Below, in pieces: positions 8,302-16,077 of a stretch of 64,000 bases of DNA. Position 1 is the first letter of the stretch; every line of letters starts with the position of its first letter. The notes under the pieces were generated by a model. It saw only the letters and a list, made by a program, of their open reading frames with translations, had not been told where the DNA came from and made no database searches. Position numbers and translations under genes: made by a program. The DNA comes from Bradyrhizobium sp. SZCCT0153 (GTDB taxonomy: Bacteria > Pseudomonadota > Alphaproteobacteria > Rhizobiales > Xanthobacteraceae), in contig NZ_JAFCKS010000001.1 in NCBI RefSeq assembly GCF_018129995.1, positions 1 through 64,000 of the forward strand. The letters are read 5' to 3'.

Positions 8302-9204
8302 TCAGTTCTTCGTGCTCGCCGTCTTGTCCAGTGCAGCGCGCAAGCCTTCGGCAAGCCGGATCGCGCCGTCATTCGCCCAAAAGTGCATGAAGAACAGCCT
8401 CGGCTGCTCATCGAGCATGTGACTGTGCAGCGCCGTCACCTCGATGCCGTGCGTCTGGAGCGCCACGATGACGGGGTTGACCTCGTCGGCCGTCAGCACG
8501 AAGTCGCCCGTGATGGCGGACTTCCCGCCCCCGGTCGGCTGGAAATTGATGCCGATCGCCACGCCCATCGGGCCGACGGGCGTCAACGGCGTGCCGTCTT
8601 GCGTGATCGGGTCGAGCCGCTTCACGTTGAACTGGTAGACGCCGCCGTTTGCTTGGCCTTTAACGCCGATGATCTGGTCGAGCTTCGCCGTATCGAGGTC
8701 CACGGCGGGCGGTGGGCTCGCGGGGGCCGCGATAGTCAGCGGCGTCGTGCTCTCGGCCAGCGCATCATGGATCGCCGAGGCCAGCTTGAGGGGGTCGCCG
8801 TGACCGGCCACGTGCATGTAGAACGTCGCCGGGCTCGCGCGCAGCAGATGATTGTGCACGGCTGTGATTTCGAGACCGCTCGCGATCATCTTCGCCATCA
8901 CAGGGTTAATTTCGGTCTCGAGCAGCACAAGGTCCCCCATGACCATGGCGCCACCGTGCCCAGGTTTGAAGGCGACCCATCCGCCAAGCGCCAGTGAAGG
9001 CTTGATCGTCACGCCGTCCAGGGTCACCGAAAGGTCGCTACGTGGGAAGCCGTAGCGGTGGACGTCATCGGAGACCGCAGCCTTCCGGCCGAGGGTCTCG
9101 TCGACCTTTTGCCAATCGATCGCTTGCGCGCGTGCCATGTAGACGAAAGGCAGGTAGGCGAGAACGAGGCCGATCACGATGAGGGGCCAGACTGCGCGTT
9201 TCAT
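8302..9204 (-). CDS. DUF1259 (LppY/LpqO-family) exported protein with internal duplication
   Basis: A 300-residue protein with an N-terminal hydrophobic anchor or signal (WPLIVIGLVLAYLPFVYM). It contains two tandem copies of the DUF1259 unit. Copy 1 has GDLVLLETEINPVM, EITAVHNHLL and FYMHVAGHGDPLKLA. Copy 2 has GDFVLTADEVNPVI, EVTALHSHML and FFMHFWANDGAIRLA. The paired His-x-His and Met-His motifs could bind metal (inference). The family's function is not established. GGAGGGAG precedes the ATG. The close spacing to its neighbours (27 and 15 bp) indicates one operon with the secreted genes on either side. Confidence 0.82.
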   Translation of the reverse strand: MKRAVWPLIVIGLVLAYLPFVYMARAQAIDWQKVDETLGRKAAVSDDVHRYGFPRSDLSVTLDGVTIKPSLALGGWVAFKPGHGGAMVMGDLVLLETEINPVMAKMIASGLEITAVHNHLLRASPATFYMHVAGHGDPLKLASAIHDALAESTTPLTIAAPASPPPAVDLDTAKLDQIIGVKGQANGGVYQFNVKRLDPITQDGTPLTPVGPMGVAIGINFQPTGGGKSAITGDFVLTADEVNPVIVALQTHGIEVTALHSHMLDEQPRLFFMHFWANDGAIRLAEGLRAALDKTASTKN

Positions 9205-9219
9205 CGTACTCCCTCCACC

Positions 9220-9453
9220 TCAGTTTCGTTCTTTGATCTGGCCGCTGCTGTCAATGACGAGCGTCACCGGCTTGCCGTCCTTCACCGCCTTGGCGGTGAT
9301 GCCTTCGGCGGTCGATTTGACGTCGGTTACCTGCGAGTAGCCGGCCGCCTGGATCTTGGCGACAAGCTCGTCTTGGGTAAGGGCGCGGGAAGGCGCGAGT
9401 CCCGCCGCAAGGGTCACGATTATCGCTACCTGATAGATCATCGATGTTCGCAT
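9220..9453 (-). CDS. small exported PepSY-like protein
   Basis: A 77-residue protein starting at the ATG at 9453, with AGGAG about 8 nt upstream. A signal peptide (VAIIVTLAAGLAPSRA) is followed by a single PepSY-like unit: LTQDELVAKIQAAGYSQV, DVKSTAEGITAKAVKDGK, VTLVIDSSGQI. PepSY domains are small secreted modules that often act on or regulate other exported proteins. It is the first clearly recognisable gene of the minus-strand cluster running down to 2573, and is 15 bp from the DUF1259 gene. Confidence 0.75.
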   Translation of the reverse strand: MRTSMIYQVAIIVTLAAGLAPSRALTQDELVAKIQAAGYSQVTDVKSTAEGITAKAVKDGKPVTLVIDSSGQIKERN

Positions 9454-9502
9454 GTCTGATCTCCTGGTTGTCCCAGCCCCAGAAGTAGTCCCGCATCCGG
9501 CC

Positions 9503-9721
9503 TCACCTGACCTTGTTGGCCGGACCATCGTGCGATCCCCTGATCGTGTCGCGGCAACCTCGGTCGTGTAGGAAGAGACCTGGGTTCACCCGCTCGATGG
9601 CGTCGTCGAACATGCGCGAAGCGCAGCGCGAAGCCGCGAGCTGGCCCAGCGTCGGCGCGGCCGCCGAGCCTAACAATCGAGATAGTTTGTCGGGTGAAAG
9701 GTAGGTGTACAATGCTGACAT
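9503..9721 (-). pseudogene. short hypothetical, possible truncated rhodanese-like gene
   Basis: An ATG at 9721 opens a 72-codon frame. Its first 25 residues (ALYTYLSPDKLSRLLGSAAA) resemble the N-terminus of small rhodanese/sulfurtransferase proteins, where the motif normally continues into an IDVR segment and a catalytic Cys loop. Here the continuation is unrelated and ends early, which suggests an internal deletion or frameshift. It could also be a chance frame. If real, it would be the first gene before the PepSY-like gene. No function is claimed. Confidence 0.3.
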
Positions 9722-10042
9722 GCTGCGCCCTTGGTGATCAGGACGCGATTCTTGAGCATGACGCCTCGCGGGGAGATCGCATATCCCCGTCACGCGACTA
9801 AAAACTCACTCGGCCAGGCTGTCAACCCGCGATCGCTCGGGCGCGTGAAACCGAACGTCACGAAAATTTCACCGCCGTCCGGAACGGAAGCGACCTCTTC
9901 CCTGCGTCAACACGCCAGTCAAGAAAGCCGCCGCTTGAAGGATCCTCGCGATATCACGTAGACTGCCTGGGCGGGATTAAGCAGACTCCCGGCGAGACTT
10001 CGGTCCAAGCTCTGCGCAGCACGCAACACGTGGAGCTTGCGC

Positions 10043-11077
10043 ATGGACACCGAAAAACACTCTTCTGCCCGACGCACGGTAGCCATCCTCTCGCGAGGAG
10101 ACGCCGCCGCGCGTCGAGATGCCACCCCGAAAAGCGGTCGCTTCGTCGACGTCTTCGATGCGCTTGCCGCCGTCGGCGTCAAAGGGCGCCCCGTGATCTA
10201 CGACGAGAGCTTCGCAGACGCCGTCCGCGAACAGCTGCTCGCGGTTGACGGCGTACTCGTCTGGGTCAACCCTATCCAAGACGGTCGGAACCGGGCCGGT
10301 CTCGATGCCCTGCTGCGCGACGTCGCCGCGCAAGGCGTTTGGGTAAGCGCTCATCCGGACGTCATCCTCAAGATGGGCACCAAGGAGGTCCTCTATCGCA
10401 CCCGCTCCATGGGCTGGGGAAGCGACACGGCGCTGTACCAAACCGCCGCTGCGATGCGCGCGGAGCTGCCGGCGCGGCTCGCCTCCGGCCCGCGCGTGAT
10501 CAAGCGCAACCGGGGCAACGGTGGCCGGGGCGTCTGGAAGGTCGAGAAGCTGCCGACCTCATCCATGATCAGGGTGCTGGACGCGACCAAAGACACGCCC
10601 GAGGAACTGACGCTGGACGATTTTCTCCGCCGCTGTGCGGAGTATTTCGAGAACGGCAGTGTGGTCGACCAAGCTTTCCAGCCCCGCTTAGATGAGGGCG
10701 TCGTGCGTTGTTACATGGCCGGCAACCGATGCACCGGCTTCGGTCACCACAAGGTCAAAGCCCTGGTGGAGACGCCGACAGCGCGTGCCGGGGCCGGCCC
10801 GCGGCTCTACACGTCAAACGCCGACCCTCGCTTTCAGCGGCTGCGGCGGCTGATGGAGAACGAGTGGACGCCGCAGCTGATCTCGTTGCTGGATATCGCG
10901 CGAAGTGACCTGCCAGCCATCTGGGATGCGGACTTTATGCTCGGTGCTGTCCAGTCCGACGGGAGCGACAGCTACGTACTCGGCGAGATCAACGTGAGCT
11001 CGGTGCATCCGTACCCGATCGAGGCACCGGCGGAGATCGCCCGTCGGATTGCCGATCGCTTCCAGCTCAAGCTTTGA
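10043..11077 (+). CDS. ATP-grasp-fold protein (Cj0069-like)
   Basis: A 344-residue protein starting at the ATG at 10043, with GGAG about 7 nt upstream. It resembles the Cj0069-type ATP-grasp family. The middle region has VIKRNRGNGGRGVWKVE (nucleotide-binding lysine and flexible glycine loop), and the C-terminal part has WDADFMLG and LGEINVSS (likely metal-binding acidic residue and Asn). Such enzymes usually ligate a carboxylate to an amine or thiol; the substrate here is unknown. It is followed 3 bp later by a FetA-like ATPase and then a FetB-like permease, so it probably makes or modifies something handled by that transporter. No signal peptide is visible. Confidence 0.75.
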   Translation: MDTEKHSSARRTVAILSRGDAAARRDATPKSGRFVDVFDALAAVGVKGRPVIYDESFADAVREQLLAVDGVLVWVNPIQDGRNRAGLDALLRDVAAQGVWVSAHPDVILKMGTKEVLYRTRSMGWGSDTALYQTAAAMRAELPARLASGPRVIKRNRGNGGRGVWKVEKLPTSSMIRVLDATKDTPEELTLDDFLRRCAEYFENGSVVDQAFQPRLDEGVVRCYMAGNRCTGFGHHKVKALVETPTARAGAGPRLYTSNADPRFQRLRRLMENEWTPQLISLLDIARSDLPAIWDADFMLGAVQSDGSDSYVLGEINVSSVHPYPIEAPAEIARRIADRFQLKL

Positions 11078-11080
11078 CGC

Positions 11081-11677
11081 ATGCTGACGGTCAGCAGGCT
11101 CAAGCGCTTGCACATCTCAGTGTCATTCGATCTGCAGGACGGCGAATGCGTCGCCCTGCAGGGACCATCCGGCGTCGGGAAGACCTTGCTGCTTCGCTCG
11201 ATCGCGGACCTCGACCCCAACGAAGGGGCGGTCAAGCTTGACGGAACGCCTAGGGAGTCTATGCCCGCCCCCACCTGGCGAAAGCGAGTGACCTATCTCG
11301 CCGCCGAGCCGGGCTGGTGGTCCGACATCGTGCAGGAGCACTTCACGGCCTGGGATGATGCGCTACCGCTGGTCATGCGTCTTGGCCTTCCAGACGACTG
11401 CGGACCTTGGCCGGTTCAGAGACTTTCGACGGGCGAGAGACAGCGATTGGGGCTTGTGCGGGGGCTGATGCTGCGGTCGCGCGTCCTGCTACTGGATGAG
11501 CCGACTTCGGCGCTCGACTCGGCATCCGCCGCCGCCGTCGAGGCTTTGATTGCCGAACGTGTCGCGGATGGAACGAGCGTCATCTGGAGCACCCATGATG
11601 ACGCTCAAGCGCGACGTGTCGGATCAAGGATATTCGCGATGAGCCCTGACGGCTGCATCAAGGAAAGCCGGCAGTGA
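11081..11677 (+). CDS. fetA: ABC transporter ATP-binding protein, FetA/YbbL-like
   Basis: A 198-residue ATPase with Walker A GPSGVGKT (near residue 30), the signature LSTGERQRL, Walker B VLLLDEPTSALDS and the switch His in WSTHDD. The short length and the neighbouring UPF0014 permease point to the FetAB/YbbLM group, which in E. coli is linked to iron export and peroxide tolerance. It begins 3 bp after the ATP-grasp gene. Its TGA overlaps the GTG start of the permease (GTGA). Confidence 0.8.
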   Translation: MLTVSRLKRLHISVSFDLQDGECVALQGPSGVGKTLLLRSIADLDPNEGAVKLDGTPRESMPAPTWRKRVTYLAAEPGWWSDIVQEHFTAWDDALPLVMRLGLPDDCGPWPVQRLSTGERQRLGLVRGLMLRSRVLLLDEPTSALDSASAAAVEALIAERVADGTSVIWSTHDDAQARRVGSRIFAMSPDGCIKESRQ

Positions 11678-12480
11678 CGTACATTCAGCTTTCGTACGGC
11701 GATCTGATCCTACCCGCGCTCCTTGTCGTCATGGATGGCGTCCTCTCGCTTGTTCTCCGCCTCAAACTTGAGAAGCAACTGGCCATCGCGACCGTTCGGA
11801 TGGTCGTTCAGCTCGTTCTCGTCGGATACGTGCTGACGTTCCTGTTTGCCGCGGTCTCGCCGATCTGGACCGCACTCGCCGCGTTCATCCTGGTTCTCTT
11901 CGCCTCGCGGGAAATCGTCGCGCGGCAGAAGCGGCGTCTTACGGGCGTCTGGAAATACGGCCTGGGAGCGACATGTACGCTACTCGCTGCCGGTACCGTC
12001 ACGATGTTCGCGCTCCTGACCGAGTTACGCCCCGATCCTTGGTACCATCCGCGCTATGCGCTGCCTCTGCTGGGCATGATGTTGGGCAACACCATGACCG
12101 GAATAAGCCTTGGCCTGGACGTGCTGACGAACAGCTTGGTGCGCGAACGGGCCGCCGTAGAAGCTTGTCTGGCACTAGGCGGCACCCGACACCAAGCAAT
12201 GCTGCCGATCATACGGGACGCCTTGAGAAGTGGGTTTATGCCGATCATGAACAGCATGGCGGCGATCGGCCTCGTTTCTCTGCCCGGGATGATGACTGGC
12301 CAGATCCTTGCCGGCGTCGAGCCGGTCGATGCGGTCAAATATCAATTGCTAATCATGTTCCTGATCGCCGGCGGCACCGGCCTGGGAACGCTGGCGGCCG
12401 TCCTGGGAGGCGCTCGCCTGCTTACCGACCATCGACACCGGCTACGTCTCGACCGCATAGACGCCGGGAAGTCCGGATAG
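11674..12480 (+). CDS. fetB: UPF0014 membrane permease, FetB/YbbM-like
   Basis: A 268-residue membrane protein with about seven hydrophobic segments, for example LILPALLVVMDGVLSLVL, LVLVGYVLTFLFAAVSPI and a C-terminal LLIMFLIAGGTGLGTLAAV. Conserved UPF0014 motifs are seen: MMLGNTMTGISLGLD, then LGGTRHQAM and SLPGMMTGQILAG. The GTG start overlaps the stop of the ATPase by 4 bp. A 7-bp hairpin with a GAAAT loop at 12534-12552 follows but lacks a clear T tract. It is likely part of a three-gene operon with the ATP-grasp gene. Confidence 0.82.
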   Translation: MTYIQLSYGDLILPALLVVMDGVLSLVLRLKLEKQLAIATVRMVVQLVLVGYVLTFLFAAVSPIWTALAAFILVLFASREIVARQKRRLTGVWKYGLGATCTLLAAGTVTMFALLTELRPDPWYHPRYALPLLGMMLGNTMTGISLGLDVLTNSLVRERAAVEACLALGGTRHQAMLPIIRDALRSGFMPIMNSMAAIGLVSLPGMMTGQILAGVEPVDAVKYQLLIMFLIAGGTGLGTLAAVLGGARLLTDHRHRLRLDRIDAGKSG

Positions 12481-12650
12481 AGCAACGGTCAGGGCGACCG
12501 GCGACCTCAAGCGTCTCGAAATCGTCCGAGATTGACGGCCGAAATGGCCGTCGCGGTGGTACACAACGGTGGTCACAAAATCCGGCCGGGCTTTTCGGGA
12601 ATCCTTGTTTTTCGGCTGTTTTCGGGCAATCGCGGCATAGGGGATGGGAG

Positions 12651-12667
12651 TCCCACTCTCTCCGCCA
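12651..12667 (+). other. 17-bp tRNA-Ser-like 3' terminus, possible old attachment scar
   Basis: The stretch tcccactctctccgcca matches, from recall, the T-stem and acceptor end of alphaproteobacterial tRNA-Ser genes including CCA. No upstream half of a tRNA is present. The Ku-derived sequence begins at the very next base. The site may be an integration or deletion junction inside the island. The match is short, so chance is possible. Confidence 0.4.
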
Positions 12668-13381
12668 TTGAAAGGATTTCTGAGGCTCTCGCTCGTCACC
12701 TGCCCGGTGGCGCTGTACCCGGCGACCTGGGAGAGCGAAAGATCTTCTTCAACCAGCTGAACCGGGCGACCGGTCATCGCATCAAGTACCTGAAGCTCGA
12801 TGCCGACACCGGCGACGAGGTCCCCCAACGAGGACATCGTCAAGGGCTACAAGGTCGACACCGATACGTTCATTGAGGTCACCAAGGAGGAACTCGAGAA
12901 CGTCGCCCTGGTCTACTCGGACGATCGAGATCGACGAGTTCGTCGACCGCAGCGAGATCGACCCGCGTTTCCTGATCCGCCCCTACTACCTCATGCCCGA
13001 CGGCAAGGTCGGTCACGATGCCTTTGCGGTAATCCGGGAAACGATCCGCGAGATGGAGAAGGTCGCGATCGGGCGCGTGGTGCTGACCAACCGCGAGCAC
13101 ATCATCCCGCTGGAGCCACTCGACAAAGGCCTGATGGGGACGCTACTGCGCTACCCGTACGAAGTCCGCGATCCGGCCGAATATTCGACGAGATCCAGGA
13201 CGTCAAAGTCACCCAGGACATGCTCGATCTCGCCCGGCATATCGTCGAGCAGAAGGCCGGCAACTTCGAACCCGACAAGTTCGAAGACCGGTACGAAACC
13301 GCTCTGGTCGATCTCATCAACGAAAGCCGGCCGGCAAGCCGATTACGCCGAAGGAGCGCCCGCGGCGCCTCGAAGCATTAG
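12668..13381 (+). pseudogene. ku: Ku-type DNA-end-binding protein, multiply frameshifted remnant
   Basis: Translating the plus strand and changing frame recovers most of a bacterial Ku protein in order: LKGFLRLSLVTCPVALYPAT from 12668, KIFFNQLNRATGHRIKYLKL after a shift near 12740, PNEDIVKGYKVDTDTFIEV after another near 12825, IEIDEFVDRSEIDPRFLIRP from about 12930, and DEIQDVKVTQDMLDLARHIV after a shift near 13185. The usual N-terminal residues are missing, and the C-terminal tail is altered. At least four frameshifts exclude a functional product. Ku normally pairs with LigD in non-homologous end joining; no ligD is in this window. Confidence 0.9.
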
Positions 13382-13490
13382 AGACACGTTTGCGAAAATC
13401 GGATGAAGTATGGCCGCTTGGTTCAGTAGCGTGCTCCCACCCGATCGCCGCGATGGTGCCAGCCGTTCGCTTCCTCAACTCGGCGGATGC

Positions 13491-14336
13491 CTACTCGGCT
13501 ATCACTGAATTCTGGAGGACGCCAATCCCAGATATCTCGACCTCGACGGTGTCACCGGGCTTCATCCACAGCGGCGGCGTGCGTTTTAAACCAACGCCGC
13601 CCGGCGTGCCCGTCACGATGACGTCGCCGGGGACCAGGGGGCAGATGGCGGAGATGTAGGCGATCAGCTCGGGGATCGCGGTGATCAACAGATCGGTCGT
13701 GGCGTTCTGCACCACGGTGCCGTTGAGGCGGGTCTGGAGCGTGAGCTTCGATGGATCGGGGATTTCGTCAGCTGTCACCAGCCAGGGGCCGAAACTGCCG
13801 CTGTTGGCAAAAGTCTTACCCGACAGAAACTGGCTGGTGTGACGCTGCCAGTCGCGTATGCTTCCTTCGTTGTAGCAGGCATAACCGGCGACATGATCGA
13901 GCGCCCGGTCTGCCGGGATATGTCGGCCCTCCTTGCCGATGACCAGCGCGAGTTCGCCTTCGTAGTCGAAATTGTCGCTGACCTTCGGCCTAACGATCGG
14001 CTGCATGTGGCCGACCTGACTGCAGGCGAAGCGCGCGAACAGCGCCGGCTTCTCGGTGACGGTCCGCCCAGTCTCGGCGACGTGGTCCCGGTAATTGAGA
14101 CCGACGCAGATGATCTTGCCGGGGTCCAGGATGACCGGTGCGAAGGCGATCTTGTCGACCGCATGCTCGGGGACGTTGGCTGCGATCAGTTCAGCGGCCT
14201 CGGCGACGCGGTTGGTTTCGAGCAACTGCCGCAGCGAGGTGCAACCGGACATGCGCGTGGCAAGATCGACGATGCCGTTGTCTTTGATGGCGCCAAAGGA
14301 GGCGCGGCCGTCGGCGATGAAAGAAAGCAGCTTCAT
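13491..14336 (-). CDS. fumarylacetoacetate hydrolase-family protein
   Basis: A 281-residue FAH-family enzyme (hydratase, decarboxylase or hydrolase of 2-oxo acids). An N-terminal cap region is followed by the catalytic fold with ICVGLNYRDHVAE and DNFDYEGELALVIG (metal-binding Glu residues). The second half has GDVIVTGTPGGVG, also a family hallmark. It probably works after ring cleavage in aromatic breakdown. Its ATG overlaps the TGA of the upstream monooxygenase (ATGA), so the two are translated together. The exact substrate is not determined. Confidence 0.85.
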   Translation of the reverse strand: MKLLSFIADGRASFGAIKDNGIVDLATRMSGCTSLRQLLETNRVAEAAELIAANVPEHAVDKIAFAPVILDPGKIICVGLNYRDHVAETGRTVTEKPALFARFACSQVGHMQPIVRPKVSDNFDYEGELALVIGKEGRHIPADRALDHVAGYACYNEGSIRDWQRHTSQFLSGKTFANSGSFGPWLVTADEIPDPSKLTLQTRLNGTVVQNATTDLLITAIPELIAYISAICPLVPGDVIVTGTPGGVGLKRTPPLWMKPGDTVEVEISGIGVLQNSVIAE

Positions 14337-15871
14337 GGGATATCCTCGGGAATGTGTTCAGGCCGCGAAGGCACGTGGATTGGAAGGATGACGGCGGCGG
14401 CGAGCCGGTCGAGCTCCCCGTCGTTACTGGCGGCGCCGACCACGTAGCGGTCGGGTCGGACGAGGGCGGCCCTGAGGCCCTTGTCGCGCAACCAGGTGCC
14501 GACGCCGGCGGCTGCGTCGCCGGTGAGCATCGACACGCCGTTCTCGCCGAACGCGCGTTGCAACGGCCGGGGGATGGCGCCGGCGGACTCGGTGAGAAGG
14601 ACGTAAGCGTAACCGATGGCGTCGTCGCTTCGTCGGCCATCGTGCAGCGTGAATTGTGGCGCGAGATGTCCGGCCATTGGTAGATCCGACAGCGCAAGCC
14701 CGGGGCCGAGCAGGGGCTTCTTCACCTCGAGTTTGACCGGCGCGTTCTCGCGTGCTTGGCCGGCGGCGAGGCCGGCTTCGACCGCCTTGGTGTTGATCAA
14801 GCCGCCGAGCCGAATGGCCAGCTCGACGAACTCGCGGACGTGCGGCTGGCGCTCGCTCTGATAGGTGTCGAGCAGGCGCGCGTCGGCATGGCCGCTTAGG
14901 ATGGCGCTGAGCTTCCAGGCAAGGTTTGCGGCATCGCGGATACCGGCGCACATGCCCTGCCCTAGGAAGGGCGGGGTCTGGTGGGCTGAATCGCCGGCGA
15001 GGATCAGGCGGCGGTCGCGCCATTGCTGCGCGATGGTGGAGTGGAAAGTGTAGACCGCGGCGCGCTCAAGCTCAGCGTCCTCGGGCGTGATCCAGCGCGA
15101 CAGCAGCTCCCAGACCTTTGTCGGCTGGGCGACGCCCTGCGTATCCTCGTCGGGTAGAACCGTGATCTCCCAACGGCGGCGCGTGCCGGTGCCGCGCACA
15201 TAGGTGGCGGGCCGCCGGGGGTCGCAATGCTGCAGGCTGTAGTCGCCGAGATCGTCGCGGTTTCGCTTGAGCAGCACGTCGACCACGAGCCATCGCTCGT
15301 GAAACCCGAGATCGTCCATGCCGGATCCGATGAAGCGGCGCACCAACGAACGGGCGCCGTCACAACCGATCACATAGCGGGCGCGGACCTCGGTGAGCTG
15401 CCCGTTCGAGAGATCTTCGTAGCGCACCCGCACGCCGGTCTCATCCTGGTCGAGCGCGAACACGTCGCAACGGTTGCGTGTTGCCACGTGAGGCCAACGT
15501 TGCAGGCCGCCGATCAGCACTTCCTCCAGATCCGGCTGGTGAAAGCGGTAGCTAAGGTTCCAGCCCAGCGGAGTTAGTGTCAGGGGCCGCGACCAATCCA
15601 GCAGCATGCGGCCGTCGGCGTCGAGAAAGAGCATGCCAGGACTGACGATTACGTGGGGCAGGATCGCCTCAGCCAGGCCGATGGCTTGGAACACGCGCAT
15701 GCATTCGTCGTCGAAGTGCACCGCGCGCGGAAGATGATACGCACGAGCCTCGCGCTCCAGCACCAGCGTCCTGACTCCGCATAGGCCGAGCAGATTGGCG
15801 AGCGTGGCCCCGACGGGGCCACGACCGATGATCACGACATCATAGCTCTGGAAGGCACACCCATCCTGCAT
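14333..15871 (-). CDS. FAD-dependent aromatic monooxygenase, MhpA-like
   Basis: A class A flavoprotein hydroxylase of about 512 residues. The FAD site is VVIIGRGPVGATLANLLG near the N-terminus, with the second motif LILAGDSAHQTPPFLGQG and ARYVIGCDGARS between them. It resembles 3-(3-hydroxyphenyl)propionate hydroxylases, which introduce an ortho hydroxyl before extradiol cleavage. The frame stays open to 16102, with possible starts at 15871 and 15946. The first is preferred because it puts the FAD motif about 10 residues in, although its GGAG spacing is short. It is coupled to the FAH gene and divergent from the solute-binding protein gene. Confidence 0.8.
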   Translation of the reverse strand: MQDGCAFQSYDVVIIGRGPVGATLANLLGLCGVRTLVLEREARAYHLPRAVHFDDECMRVFQAIGLAEAILPHVIVSPGMLFLDADGRMLLDWSRPLTLTPLGWNLSYRFHQPDLEEVLIGGLQRWPHVATRNRCDVFALDQDETGVRVRYEDLSNGQLTEVRARYVIGCDGARSLVRRFIGSGMDDLGFHERWLVVDVLLKRNRDDLGDYSLQHCDPRRPATYVRGTGTRRRWEITVLPDEDTQGVAQPTKVWELLSRWITPEDAELERAAVYTFHSTIAQQWRDRRLILAGDSAHQTPPFLGQGMCAGIRDAANLAWKLSAILSGHADARLLDTYQSERQPHVREFVELAIRLGGLINTKAVEAGLAAGQARENAPVKLEVKKPLLGPGLALSDLPMAGHLAPQFTLHDGRRSDDAIGYAYVLLTESAGAIPRPLQRAFGENGVSMLTGDAAAGVGTWLRDKGLRAALVRPDRYVVGAASNDGELDRLAAAVILPIHVPSRPEHIPEDIP

Positions 15872-16077
15872 GACTCCATCTGTTTCCCAGCCGTCCGCCA
15901 CCTTCAAGGTCGTGTCGCCAAGTGTCCGCACATCGGACGAGCCCATCCAGCGGCCGTTTGTCCGCCAGCCGGACAAGTTGGCGATAATGCTACGCGCAAG
16001 CATTCCGGTTTCGCTAGGGAGAAAGCAAAGCCAATAAGGCTGATCTGCCGAGGCAGTCCAAAGCGGAGGAAACGACG

